DNA from: Rubrivivax sp. A210
GTDB taxonomy: Bacteria; Pseudomonadota; Gammaproteobacteria; Burkholderiales; Burkholderiaceae_C
Direction: 5' to 3'
DNA length: 64,000 nucleotides
Assembly (NCBI RefSeq): GCF_904426505.1
Contig: NZ_CAJGBN010000071.1
Span: 124,001 to 188,000 of the forward strand
In this document: positions 45,036 to 52,368 of the stretch, piece by piece
Position numbering within the stretch: position 1 is the stretch's first letter
How the letters are laid out: the number at the start of each line of letters is the position of its first letter
Program-made: the position numbers and the translations under genes
The notes under the pieces: generated by a model
Database searches by the model: none
Told to the model about the DNA's origin: nothing
Seen by the model: only the letters and a program-made list of their open reading frames with translations

Positions 45036-47011
45036 AGCGGCTCGTCGATGCGTTCGTTCTTGCCGCGCAGGCGCGCGGGCAGCAGGTCCTGGTAGGGCAT
45101 CAGCGCGCCCTGCAGCGCGTGGCGGTCGGCGCCCGCCATGCGTTCGCGCAGGGCCGCCACCTCGGCCGCGCGGGTGGCGGTGTCGGGGTGGTCGACATAG
45201 TCCTTGGCACCGTAGCCACGCCAGCCCGGCGGCAGTTCCATGCGCGCGATGTCCAGCGGCTCATAGTTGAGCGTCGGCAGCGTGGCCTGCGGGTCTTTCC
45301 AGCTCGCCAGCGTGCGCTTGAGCCATTGGGCATCGTCGCGGCGCGGAAAGTCTTCGCGGAAGTGGGCGCCCCGGCTCTCGGTGCGCTGGGCCGCGCCATG
45401 GGCCACGCACAGCGCCAGCTTGAGCATCTTCTGCGTGCGGTAGGCGGTGGCCAGCTCGGGGTTGGCGCCGGCCTGCTGCGAGCGCAGGCCGATGTGGCGG
45501 CTGCGTTCGAGCAGGCTCTGCAGTTCGCTCACCGCCGACGAGAGGTCTTCGCCAGTGCGGAAGATGCCGACCTTGCTGGTCATGATCTCCTGCATGCGGA
45601 TGCGCAGCGCCGAGGCGTCTTCCTTGCCCCCGCCCTTGGCCAGCCAGTCGAGCTTGGCCTGCTCGGCGGCCACGAATTCGCGCACCAGGCCGGTGGGGAT
45701 GTTGACCTCGCTGGCCTTGGCATCGCAGAAGTCGGCCACGAAGTCGCCGACGATCATGCCGGCGACCACGGTCTCGGCCACCGAATTGCCGCCCAGGCGA
45801 TTGAAGCCGTGCATGTCCCAGCAGGCGGCCTCGCCGGCAGAGAAGAGGCCGCGCAGCGTCGGGCTCTGGCCGGTGTGGTCCGTGCGCACGCCGCCCATCG
45901 TGTAGTGCTGGGCCGGGCGCACGGCGATCATCTTCTCGGCCGGGTCGATGCCGAGGAAGCTCTCGCAGATCTCCTTCACCTCGCGCAGGTTCTTCTCGAT
46001 GTGGGCGCGGCCCAGCAGCGTGATGTCCAGCCAGAGATGTTCGCCGAAGCGGCTCTGCGCTCCCTGGCCCTTGCGGATGTGCGTTTCCATGCGGCGCGAG
46101 ACGACGTCGCGCGAGGCGAGTTCCTTCTTCTCGGGCTCGTAGTCGGGCATGAAGCGGTGGCCGTCCTTGTCCTTGAGCAAGCCGCCGTCGCCGCGGCAGC
46201 CCTCGGTGACCAGGATGCCGGCCGGGAAGATGCCGGTGGGGTGGAACTGCACCGCTTCCATGTTGCCCAGCGTCGCCACGCCGGTCTCGAGCGCGATGGC
46301 CGTGCCTATGCCCTCGCAGATCACGGCATTGGTGGTGACGCGGTAGAGGCGCCCGGCACCGCCGGTGGCGATCACCGTGGCCTTGGCGACCCAGGCGCTG
46401 AGTTCGCCGGTGATGAGGTTGCGCACCACCGCGCCGTAGCAGCGGCCGCCCTCGTGGATGAGGGCGATGGCCTCCATGCGCTCGTGTACCGGGATCGATT
46501 CGGCGATGGCGCGGTCGCTCACCGCGAACAGCATGGCGTGGCCGGTGCCATCGCTCACATAGCAGGTGCGCCATTTCTTGGTGCCGCCGAAATCGCGCTG
46601 CGCCACCAGGCCGTGGGCCTCGTCGCGCTCGGTCAGCGTGACCTTCTGGCCGTTGATGATGACCTGGCGGTCGCCGCGCTGCACCCGGCTCCAGGGCACG
46701 CCCCAGGCCGCGAGCTCGCGCACCGCCTTGGGCGCCGTGTTGACGAACATGCGCACGACGCGCTGGTCGGCGCCCCAGTCGCTGCCGCGCACGGTGTCCT
46801 CGAAGTGGACATCCTCGTTGTCGCCCTGGCCCTTGATGACATTGCCCAGCGAGGCCTGCATGCCGCCCTGGGCCGCGGCCGAGTGACTGCGCTTGGGCGG
46901 CACCAGCGAAAGGATGACGGCATCGTGGCCGCGGCGCTTGGCGCCGATGGCCACGCGCAGCCCGGCCAGGCCGCCGCCGATGACGAGCACGTCGGTGTAG
47001 TTGATCTTCAT
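45032..47011 (-). CDS. frdA: Fumarate reductase flavoprotein subunit
   Basis: Catalytic subunit with covalent FAD that interconverts fumarate and succinate. The 659-residue product starts MKINYTDVLVIGGGLAGLRVAIGAKRRGHD (dinucleotide fold). It continues LVPPKRSHSAAAQGGMQASLGN, where the His binds FAD covalently. Later motifs are QFHPTGIFPAG and TMGGVRTDHTGQSPTLRGLFSAGEAACWDMHGFNRLGGNS. The ATG at 47011 is chosen because the conserved N-terminus begins there. It sits between frdC and frdB. The diheme subunit upstream marks it as Wolinella-type. Confidence 0.94.
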   Translation of the reverse strand: MKINYTDVLVIGGGLAGLRVAIGAKRRGHDAVILSLVPPKRSHSAAAQGGMQASLGNVIKGQGDNEDVHFEDTVRGSDWGADQRVVRMFVNTAPKAVRELAAWGVPWSRVQRGDRQVIINGQKVTLTERDEAHGLVAQRDFGGTKKWRTCYVSDGTGHAMLFAVSDRAIAESIPVHERMEAIALIHEGGRCYGAVVRNLITGELSAWVAKATVIATGGAGRLYRVTTNAVICEGIGTAIALETGVATLGNMEAVQFHPTGIFPAGILVTEGCRGDGGLLKDKDGHRFMPDYEPEKKELASRDVVSRRMETHIRKGQGAQSRFGEHLWLDITLLGRAHIEKNLREVKEICESFLGIDPAEKMIAVRPAQHYTMGGVRTDHTGQSPTLRGLFSAGEAACWDMHGFNRLGGNSVAETVVAGMIVGDFVADFCDAKASEVNIPTGLVREFVAAEQAKLDWLAKGGGKEDASALRIRMQEIMTSKVGIFRTGEDLSSAVSELQSLLERSRHIGLRSQQAGANPELATAYRTQKMLKLALCVAHGAAQRTESRGAHFREDFPRRDDAQWLKRTLASWKDPQATLPTLNYEPLDIARMELPPGWRGYGAKDYVDHPDTATRAAEVAALRERMAGADRHALQGALMPYQDLLPARLRGKNERIDEPL

Positions 47012-47021
47012 CGGCCGGCCC

Positions 47022-47801
47022 TCACTTTGCCGGCGCCGGCTGGACCCAGCTCGGCACATAGGGTTCACCGGCATGCGGCGCATGCTCGATGCCGATCTTC
47101 ACGTAGGCCGCCAGCGTGGCCAGGCCCAGGGCCAGGAAGAACACCGTCAGGGCCCACTTCAACGTCTTGAGCTTCTTGCGCGTGGCATTCGGGTCGGCGC
47201 CGCCGAACCAGTCCCACTTCACGGCCAGCCGGTACAGGCCGATGCCGCCGTGCAACTCCACCGCGAACAGCAGCACCAGGTACAGCGGCCAGAAGTGCTC
47301 GCTCCACATGCGGTCGGCGCTGCCAAAGGGGCCTATGGTCTCGGGCCGGGTCATCATCACGTACAGGTGTACCGAGGCCATGAAGAAGAGCGCGAAGCCG
47401 GTGACGACCTGCCACCACCACAGTGTGGTGTCGCCGTGCTTCAAGTCGGCCACATGGTCGCGCAGGGCGCGGTACTGCGCGTAGTTGATGGGGAATTTGC
47501 GCAGCGCCAGCATCGCATGCACGATCACCAGCGTCAGGATGCCGGCAACCATCATCGACACCAGCCAGGGCAGGGGGCGGCCGAAGATGAAGCTGCCCTC
47601 GAACATGCGCGCCACCGTCCACATCGCGTCCTTGCCGAGCAGGATGGACGAGACGAAGAACATGTGTACCCACATGAAGAGGGCCAGCACGAGGCCGCTG
47701 GCACTCTGTACCCAGTCCAGCCGGGCCGGCCAGACGCTCTTGCGCACCGCACGGGCACGCGGGGCCACCCTTGCGGTGGACGCCGGCTGATTGCTTTGCA
47801 C
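47022..47801 (-). CDS. frdC: Diheme cytochrome b membrane subunit of fumarate reductase
   Basis: Quinol-oxidising membrane anchor of 259 residues with five helices. From the GTG at 47801 (AGGAG 9 bp upstream) the histidines in the first helices are H46, H95, H145 and H184, each exactly two residues beyond the four heme ligands of Wolinella succinogenes FrdC (44, 93, 143, 182). Glu 68 and Glu 182 correspond to the Wolinella residues Glu66 (menaquinol oxidation) and Glu180 (transmembrane proton path). This strongly indicates a dihaem quinol:fumarate reductase. A longer in-frame extension upstream has no conserved character. It opens the frdCAB operon. Confidence 0.93.
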   Translation of the reverse strand: MQSNQPASTARVAPRARAVRKSVWPARLDWVQSASGLVLALFMWVHMFFVSSILLGKDAMWTVARMFEGSFIFGRPLPWLVSMMVAGILTLVIVHAMLALRKFPINYAQYRALRDHVADLKHGDTTLWWWQVVTGFALFFMASVHLYVMMTRPETIGPFGSADRMWSEHFWPLYLVLLFAVELHGGIGLYRLAVKWDWFGGADPNATRKKLKTLKWALTVFFLALGLATLAAYVKIGIEHAPHAGEPYVPSWVQPAPAK

Positions 47802-47873
47802 GCCGTATCTCCTGTGCCGGCACACGGCTTGCGGCCGGCCCGCGCAATGTCGCGCGTGCCGGCCTGCGGCACA

Positions 47874-47887
47874 CTGAGCCAAGTCAA
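47874..47887 (-). promoter_or_regulatory. FNR/DNR-like box upstream of frdCAB
   Basis: On the minus strand TTGACTTGGCTCAG (47887 to 47874) lies about 80 bp before the frdC start. It has a full left half-site and a partial right one. The hexamer after 22 bp is GACATT, only a 3/6 match to a -10, so this is weaker than the other promoters. Confidence 0.45.
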
Positions 47888-47939
47888 GCTCAGTCGTCGC
47901 GGCCAAGGCCCGCTGGCCATGGCCCGTCGGGGCCGCGGT

Positions 47940-49586
47940 TCAGCGGCTGGCCGACTGCGCAGGCGCGCGAAAGTCGGGCCTCTCGTCCTCCAAGGGCTGG
48001 CCCACGCAGGAAAGCAGGTCGCCGGCGGGCGGGAACCAGACTTTGCGCCTGAACGGTATGGTCGGCCTCTTGGCATCCGACGACCAGAACGATTCGTGCC
48101 AGAAGCAGAAGTCATTGAAGTCGCCGTGCCTTTGGGGGCCAACGTTGGCGTCGATGGGAAATCGCTTCAAGGTGACGCGCGACCGCACCGATGCCGGCTC
48201 GGATCCGGCCGCACCCGGCGGCAAGGGGACATCGGGAAAGACATCGCGCGCCACGCGCGTGATGTTCCACCAGCTGCCGGCGGTCCTGTCCCGGAATGAA
48301 TTGACCTCGCCCAGGAAGTTGTCGATCCAGTTGAGCAGGCTGCCGCGCGGCACGGCGTCCCAGGCCGAGTTCTCGGCGAGCTCGTTGTAGGGGTCCAGGC
48401 TGAGATTGAAGAACCTGGCGCCCCTGTGCTTGTCCCTTTCCATCCAGGGCACGACGACCGCCTCGACATCCTTGATGCGGGCCGCCGCAGCCATGAAGAC
48501 GATGTTGTCGATGCGCATGCCGGGGAACCTGGACAAGACATTGAGCGCCACGATGCTGCCCATGCTGTGGGCAATGAGGTTGACCTTGACATCCTGGCTC
48601 TGCGGCCACCTGGACCACTTCTGCAGGAACTTCGCGACCGCCGTCGCGCCGTAGCTGCCGCGATCAAAGGCGGAATTCGGCTCCCGGGGTGGCTTGCCCT
48701 CGAAGACGGAGGCCTTGGACAGCACGAGATCGGTGCGCCTGAGCATCTCGTCCCAAGGCCCCGAGCCCAGTCCGTCGACCAAGGGCGCGCCCACGAGCTT
48801 GACGGGATTCAGGAAGCTCCAGTACGAGGACAGCACGCCCGAGTGGGGCGGCGGCGAGATGACATTGAACTTGTGCTTGAGCAGATCTTCTAGGCGGGCA
48901 TCGGCGTCCTTTTCTGCTTTGCTGTCTATCGCCTGCGAGACGGTATAGGTCTCGCGCAACTCGCGCCCCAGCGCCACCGGCAGGCGAACGATGGCGCGGG
49001 TCAGATCCTCCAAAACGATAAACGGCGGCAGCAGAAAGGTCTCGAAGAGGCTCCGCTTCTCTCCACGACGGGTGCGGAAGACGTGATCGACATAGGTGCC
49101 GAACCCGTCCGAGGGCCATGCGATGAAGACCGGGTACTGGTGATCCTTCAGCATGTGGCTGGCATAGAGGTCCGAGCGGCTCATCGACTGCCAGTTCGAA
49201 TTGAGGCCGCCGTGGATGTGCAGGGTCAGCTCCAGCGTCTTGTCCAACTGCCTGGCCTTGCGGAAGTTCTCGATGATGGCGCAGACGTACTCATCCTCCT
49301 GTGCGCCTGCATCCACCGCCTCCAGCCTTGCGGCGTTTGCCAGATCACCGTCATCGGGCTTCGCGTCGGGCTGCAAATCGATGGGGCAGGGCTGGCGCTT
49401 GGCGCCGCCCCCGGCTTGCGGATTGAGCAGGGAGCCCTTCTCGTCAACGTAGATGGTGTGGAGCTGAGCCTGCGGCCGCTGCTCCTGGCCCTGCGCCAGT
49501 TCGGGCTGGCGCGGCACCATGGATATGGCGCAGCCCCCCAGGAAGTTCAGCGCCAGCAGCGCGGTCCCGATAGTGATTCGAACCAT
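47940..49586 (-). CDS. Lipoprotein alpha/beta hydrolase
   Basis: A 548-residue lipoprotein with signal peptide and lipobox LGGC (Cys near 19). The hydrolase core carries the oxyanion-side LTLHIHGGLNSN (about residue 110) and the nucleophile elbow LIAHSMGSIVALN (G/A-H-S-M-G, Ser near 358). His and Asp completing the triad are expected after this but cannot be assigned with certainty. An AAGGGG ribosome site precedes the ATG at 49586. It would sit in the periplasm or outer membrane. The substrate, a lipid or ester, is unknown. It is divergent from the CoxG-like gene. Confidence 0.82.
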   Translation of the reverse strand: MVRITIGTALLALNFLGGCAISMVPRQPELAQGQEQRPQAQLHTIYVDEKGSLLNPQAGGGAKRQPCPIDLQPDAKPDDGDLANAARLEAVDAGAQEDEYVCAIIENFRKARQLDKTLELTLHIHGGLNSNWQSMSRSDLYASHMLKDHQYPVFIAWPSDGFGTYVDHVFRTRRGEKRSLFETFLLPPFIVLEDLTRAIVRLPVALGRELRETYTVSQAIDSKAEKDADARLEDLLKHKFNVISPPPHSGVLSSYWSFLNPVKLVGAPLVDGLGSGPWDEMLRRTDLVLSKASVFEGKPPREPNSAFDRGSYGATAVAKFLQKWSRWPQSQDVKVNLIAHSMGSIVALNVLSRFPGMRIDNIVFMAAAARIKDVEAVVVPWMERDKHRGARFFNLSLDPYNELAENSAWDAVPRGSLLNWIDNFLGEVNSFRDRTAGSWWNITRVARDVFPDVPLPPGAAGSEPASVRSRVTLKRFPIDANVGPQRHGDFNDFCFWHESFWSSDAKRPTIPFRRKVWFPPAGDLLSCVGQPLEDERPDFRAPAQSASR

Positions 49587-49807
49587 TGATTTACCCCTTG
49601 CCGAGCCCAAAGCGAAGGGCGCATCTTTGCGGCCATTGCGTGGCCGGTCGTCAGCAGGATTGCAGACAAGGCGGCAGGGCTGACCTCGGTGCCATGCGGG
49701 CGCAGGCGGCGGGTCGGCAGCGCCCTCCTGCATACTGAGGCAGGCCAGCCGCCGCCGCCGCGCCCCCGGGCCGCAGGCGCCGCACCAAGGCATTCAGGAG
49801 GACCGCA

Positions 49808-50503
49808 TTGGAAGTCAGGCTCGACAAGCGTTACCCCATTGCCAGCGGCGTGGCCCAGGCCTGGGCCGTGCTGTCCGACGTGTACGCCACCGCGGCCTGC
49901 ATGCCGGGCGCGGCCATCACCGAGCAGATCGACGAGACGCACTTCAAGGGCACGGTGAAGAGCAGGATCGGCCCGGCCCAGATGCTCTTTGGCGGTGAAA
50001 TCACGGTGCTCGCACGCGACCCCGAAGGCCATGCGCTGCAACTGCTGGCCAAGGGTGCCGACAAGGCCGGCTCGTCGGCGCAGATGAACCTCACGGCCCA
50101 TCTCGAGGCAGCGGGCGAAGGCAGTGTGCTGGTGGGCGCAGCGGTGGTCGGCGTCAACGGCAAGCTGGCGCAGTTCGGCAGCCGGCTGCTGGTGCCAGTG
50201 GCCGATGCGATGCTGGCGCAGTTCGCCGACAACTTTCGCGCCGCGGCTGCAGCCGTGCCGGCGCCGGCCGCCACAGATGCCATGGCCACATTGGCCGCCG
50301 CGCCCGCGATGGCCGAGGCGGCCACGGACGAGGCCTGCGCACCACCGACCCGCACGCCCGCGGCCGCCGTGCCGCCCGCCCACCTCACGGCCGCTGCCGC
50401 TCCGCCCGCCGTGGCCGGGCCGGCCCGCGAAATCAATGTGCTGGCCCTGGCCTGGACCGTCATCAAGGGCTGGTTCGCGGGCCGGTTCAGGAAACGCGGC
50501 TGA
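49808..50503 (+). CDS. CoxG/SRPBCC-type carbon monoxide dehydrogenase subunit G-like protein
   Basis: The 231-residue product has a START/SRPBCC fold typical of CoxG in residues 1-150: LDKRYPIASGVAQAWAVLSDVYATAACMPGA ... FKGTVKSRIGPAQMLFGG. This is followed by an Ala/Pro-rich linker and a weakly hydrophobic C-terminus that may anchor it. The start is TTG at 49808 with a clear AGGAGG site 7 bp upstream. CoxG helps recruit CO dehydrogenase to the membrane, but no cox genes for the enzyme lie in the window. It may serve another molybdoenzyme or bind a lipid. The FNR-promoted corrinoid operon starts right after it. Confidence 0.85.
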   Translation: MEVRLDKRYPIASGVAQAWAVLSDVYATAACMPGAAITEQIDETHFKGTVKSRIGPAQMLFGGEITVLARDPEGHALQLLAKGADKAGSSAQMNLTAHLEAAGEGSVLVGAAVVGVNGKLAQFGSRLLVPVADAMLAQFADNFRAAAAAVPAPAATDAMATLAAAPAMAEAATDEACAPPTRTPAAAVPPAHLTAAAAPPAVAGPAREINVLALAWTVIKGWFAGRFRKRG

Positions 50504-50510
50504 TTCGCGC

Positions 50511-50551
50511 CTGATTTAGCGCAATCGCGGCAGCTGGCGCCGGCTTACGCT
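50511..50551 (+). promoter_or_regulatory. FNR/ANR-like promoter of the corrinoid signalling operon
   Basis: CTGATTTAGCGCAA (50511-50524) has the same right half (TAG-CGCAA type) as other boxes in the window. TACGCT (50546-50551) follows after exactly 21 bp as the -10. The predicted start is near 50559, about 90 bp before the ATG at 50651. Confidence 0.62.
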
Positions 50552-50650
50552 AGGCCGTCATCGCCATCGGCGCGCGCCGACGGCGGCGTTGCGGCCGTGC
50601 GGGGTGGCCGGGCAACGAAGCCGTACCCTCTCCGCCGGAGGTTCCATCCC

Positions 50651-51286
50651 ATGCAAGCGCACGTCGCGGCCTTCGGCCAGGCGCTGGAGGCCATGGATCG
50701 CTTCGAGGCCGAGGCGCTGTTCGACCAGGCCCTGGCCCGGCTCACGCCGGTGCAGGCGGTCGAGCAACTGGTGCTGCCCACGCTGCAGCAGATCGGCGCC
50801 GACTGGGAACAGGGGCGCCTGGCGCTGTCGCAGGTGTACATGAGCGGCCGCTTCTGCGAAGAGCTGGTCGAGCGCGTGCTGCCGGCCAGCGACCCCGACC
50901 GCAAGCGCCAGCCGCGCTCGGCCATCGTGGTGCTGAACGACTACCACGAGTTGGGCAAGCGCATCGTCTATTCGGTGCTGCGCGCCAGCGGCTTCGAGAT
51001 CTTCGACTACGGCCGCATGACCGTCGATGCCCTGGTGGAGCGCGCCTGCGCCGACCGCGTGCGCGTGCTGCTGATCTCGGCCCTCATCCTGCCCTCGGCG
51101 CTGAGGGTGGCCGAAGTCAGCCGCCGCCTGCGCGAAGGCAACCCCGGCCTGCGCATCGTCGTCGGCGGTGCGCCTTTCCTCTTCGACCGCGAACTCTGGC
51201 GCGAGGTGGGCGCCGATGCCATGGGCGCCAATACCGGCGAGGCCGTGAGCCTGCTGCAGCGCTACATGCAGGAGCAGCAGGCATGA
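50651..51286 (+). CDS. Corrinoid (B12)-binding protein, MtbC/MtaC-like
   Basis: The 211-residue product has the two-domain layout of methyltransferase corrinoid proteins: a helical cap (about 1-85) and a B12-binding Rossmann domain. The latter carries the base-off ligand motif DYHELGKRI (D-x-H-x-x-G, His near residue 99), the SALILPSALRVAEVSRRLRE segment and GGAPFLFDRELWREVGADAMGANTGEAVSL. In methylotrophic and demethylating systems such proteins carry a methyl group on cobalt. Here the following genes are a UroD-family methyltransferase, a histidine kinase and a response regulator, so it may act as a sensor. The ATG at 50651 is used rather than an upstream frame. Confidence 0.92.
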   Translation: MQAHVAAFGQALEAMDRFEAEALFDQALARLTPVQAVEQLVLPTLQQIGADWEQGRLALSQVYMSGRFCEELVERVLPASDPDRKRQPRSAIVVLNDYHELGKRIVYSVLRASGFEIFDYGRMTVDALVERACADRVRVLLISALILPSALRVAEVSRRLREGNPGLRIVVGGAPFLFDRELWREVGADAMGANTGEAVSLLQRYMQEQQA

Positions 51287-52365
51287 GTGCGGAGCGCATG
51301 AATTCGATGCAGCGCACGCTGGCGGCGCTGTCGCACCGCGAGGGCGACCGCGTGCCGCTCTTCCTGCTCACCACCCTGCACGGCGCACGCGAACTCGGCA
51401 TGTCCATCGAGGACTATTTCTCGCGCGCCGAGCACGTCGTCGAAGGCCAGCTGCGCCTGCTGCACAAGTACGGCAGCGACTGTCTCTACCCCTTCTACTA
51501 CGCCGCCCTCGAGACCGAGGCCTGGGGTGGCAGCACGATCTTCCTGCCCGACGGCCCGCCGCTGTGCGGCGCTCCGGTGATCCGCCGCCCCGAGGACATC
51601 GACAAGCTGCAGGCGCCGGACATCGCATCGGCGCCCGGCCTGCAGCGCGCGCTGGCCACCCTCCGTGCGCTGGCCGCCGAGGTGGCGGGCACCGTGCCCC
51701 TCATCGGCGTGGCGATCTCGCCCTTCTCGCTGCCGGTGATGCAGATGGGGTTTGGCGCCTATCTCGATCTGATGATGACCCAGCCCGAGCGCTTCGAGTG
51801 CCTGATGCGCGTCAACGAGGAATTCACCGTCGCCTGGGCCAATGCCCAGCTGGCGGCCGGCGCCACCGCGATCTGCTATTTCGACCCCGTCTCCTCCAGC
51901 ACCAACATCACACGCGCGCAGTACCTGGCCACCGGGCAGCAGGTGGCGCGGCGCACGCTGGCGCGCATCCAGGGGCCGACGGCCACCCACCTGGCTTCGG
52001 GCCGTTGCGCCACCATCCTCGACGACATCGCGCAGACCGGCACCGCCGCCATCGGCGTCAGCGCCCTCGAAGACCTGGGCGCGCTCAAGGCCCAGGCCGC
52101 CGGCCGGGTGGCGCTGCTGGGCAATCTCAACGGCATCGAGATGCGGCGCTGGACACCGCGCCGCACCGAGTACGAGGTGAAGAAGGCCATCGCCGGCGCG
52201 GCGCGCGGCGGCGGCTTCATCCTGGCCGACAACCACGGCGAAATCCCCTGGCAGGTGCCCGACTGGGTGCTGATCGGCATCCGCGAGGCGGTCGAACTCT
52301 GGGGCCGCTACCCGCTGGACTGGGTCGAGCGCTGGCGTGCCGAGCCGCCGCTCGAACCTGGCTGA
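51283..52365 (+). CDS. UroD-family methyltransferase-like protein with altered zinc site
   Basis: Belongs to the uroporphyrinogen decarboxylase superfamily branch (MtaA/MtbA-like), which moves methyl groups between corrinoid proteins and thiols. The 360-residue product has the fold signatures (LSHREGDRVPLFLL near 14, YFDPVSSSTNITRAQYLATGQ near 200, LLGNLNGIEMRRWTPRRTEYEVKKAI near 280, FILADNHGEIPWQVP near 308). In place of the usual His-x-Cys it has THLASGR, and where ASGCG is expected it reads ADNHG. Both zinc-binding cysteines are therefore missing. It overlaps the corrinoid gene by four bases and is 3 bp before the kinase. It may be a sensor or use a different acceptor. Confidence 0.88.
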   Translation: MSAERMNSMQRTLAALSHREGDRVPLFLLTTLHGARELGMSIEDYFSRAEHVVEGQLRLLHKYGSDCLYPFYYAALETEAWGGSTIFLPDGPPLCGAPVIRRPEDIDKLQAPDIASAPGLQRALATLRALAAEVAGTVPLIGVAISPFSLPVMQMGFGAYLDLMMTQPERFECLMRVNEEFTVAWANAQLAAGATAICYFDPVSSSTNITRAQYLATGQQVARRTLARIQGPTATHLASGRCATILDDIAQTGTAAIGVSALEDLGALKAQAAGRVALLGNLNGIEMRRWTPRRTEYEVKKAIAGAARGGGFILADNHGEIPWQVPDWVLIGIREAVELWGRYPLDWVERWRAEPPLEPG

Positions 52366-52368
52366 GCG

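Noticed and set aside
49808..50503. Reading the CoxG-like gene as part of a carbon monoxide dehydrogenase operon
   Set aside because: None of the coxS, coxM, coxL or maturation genes are in the window, and the gene downstream has its own promoter.
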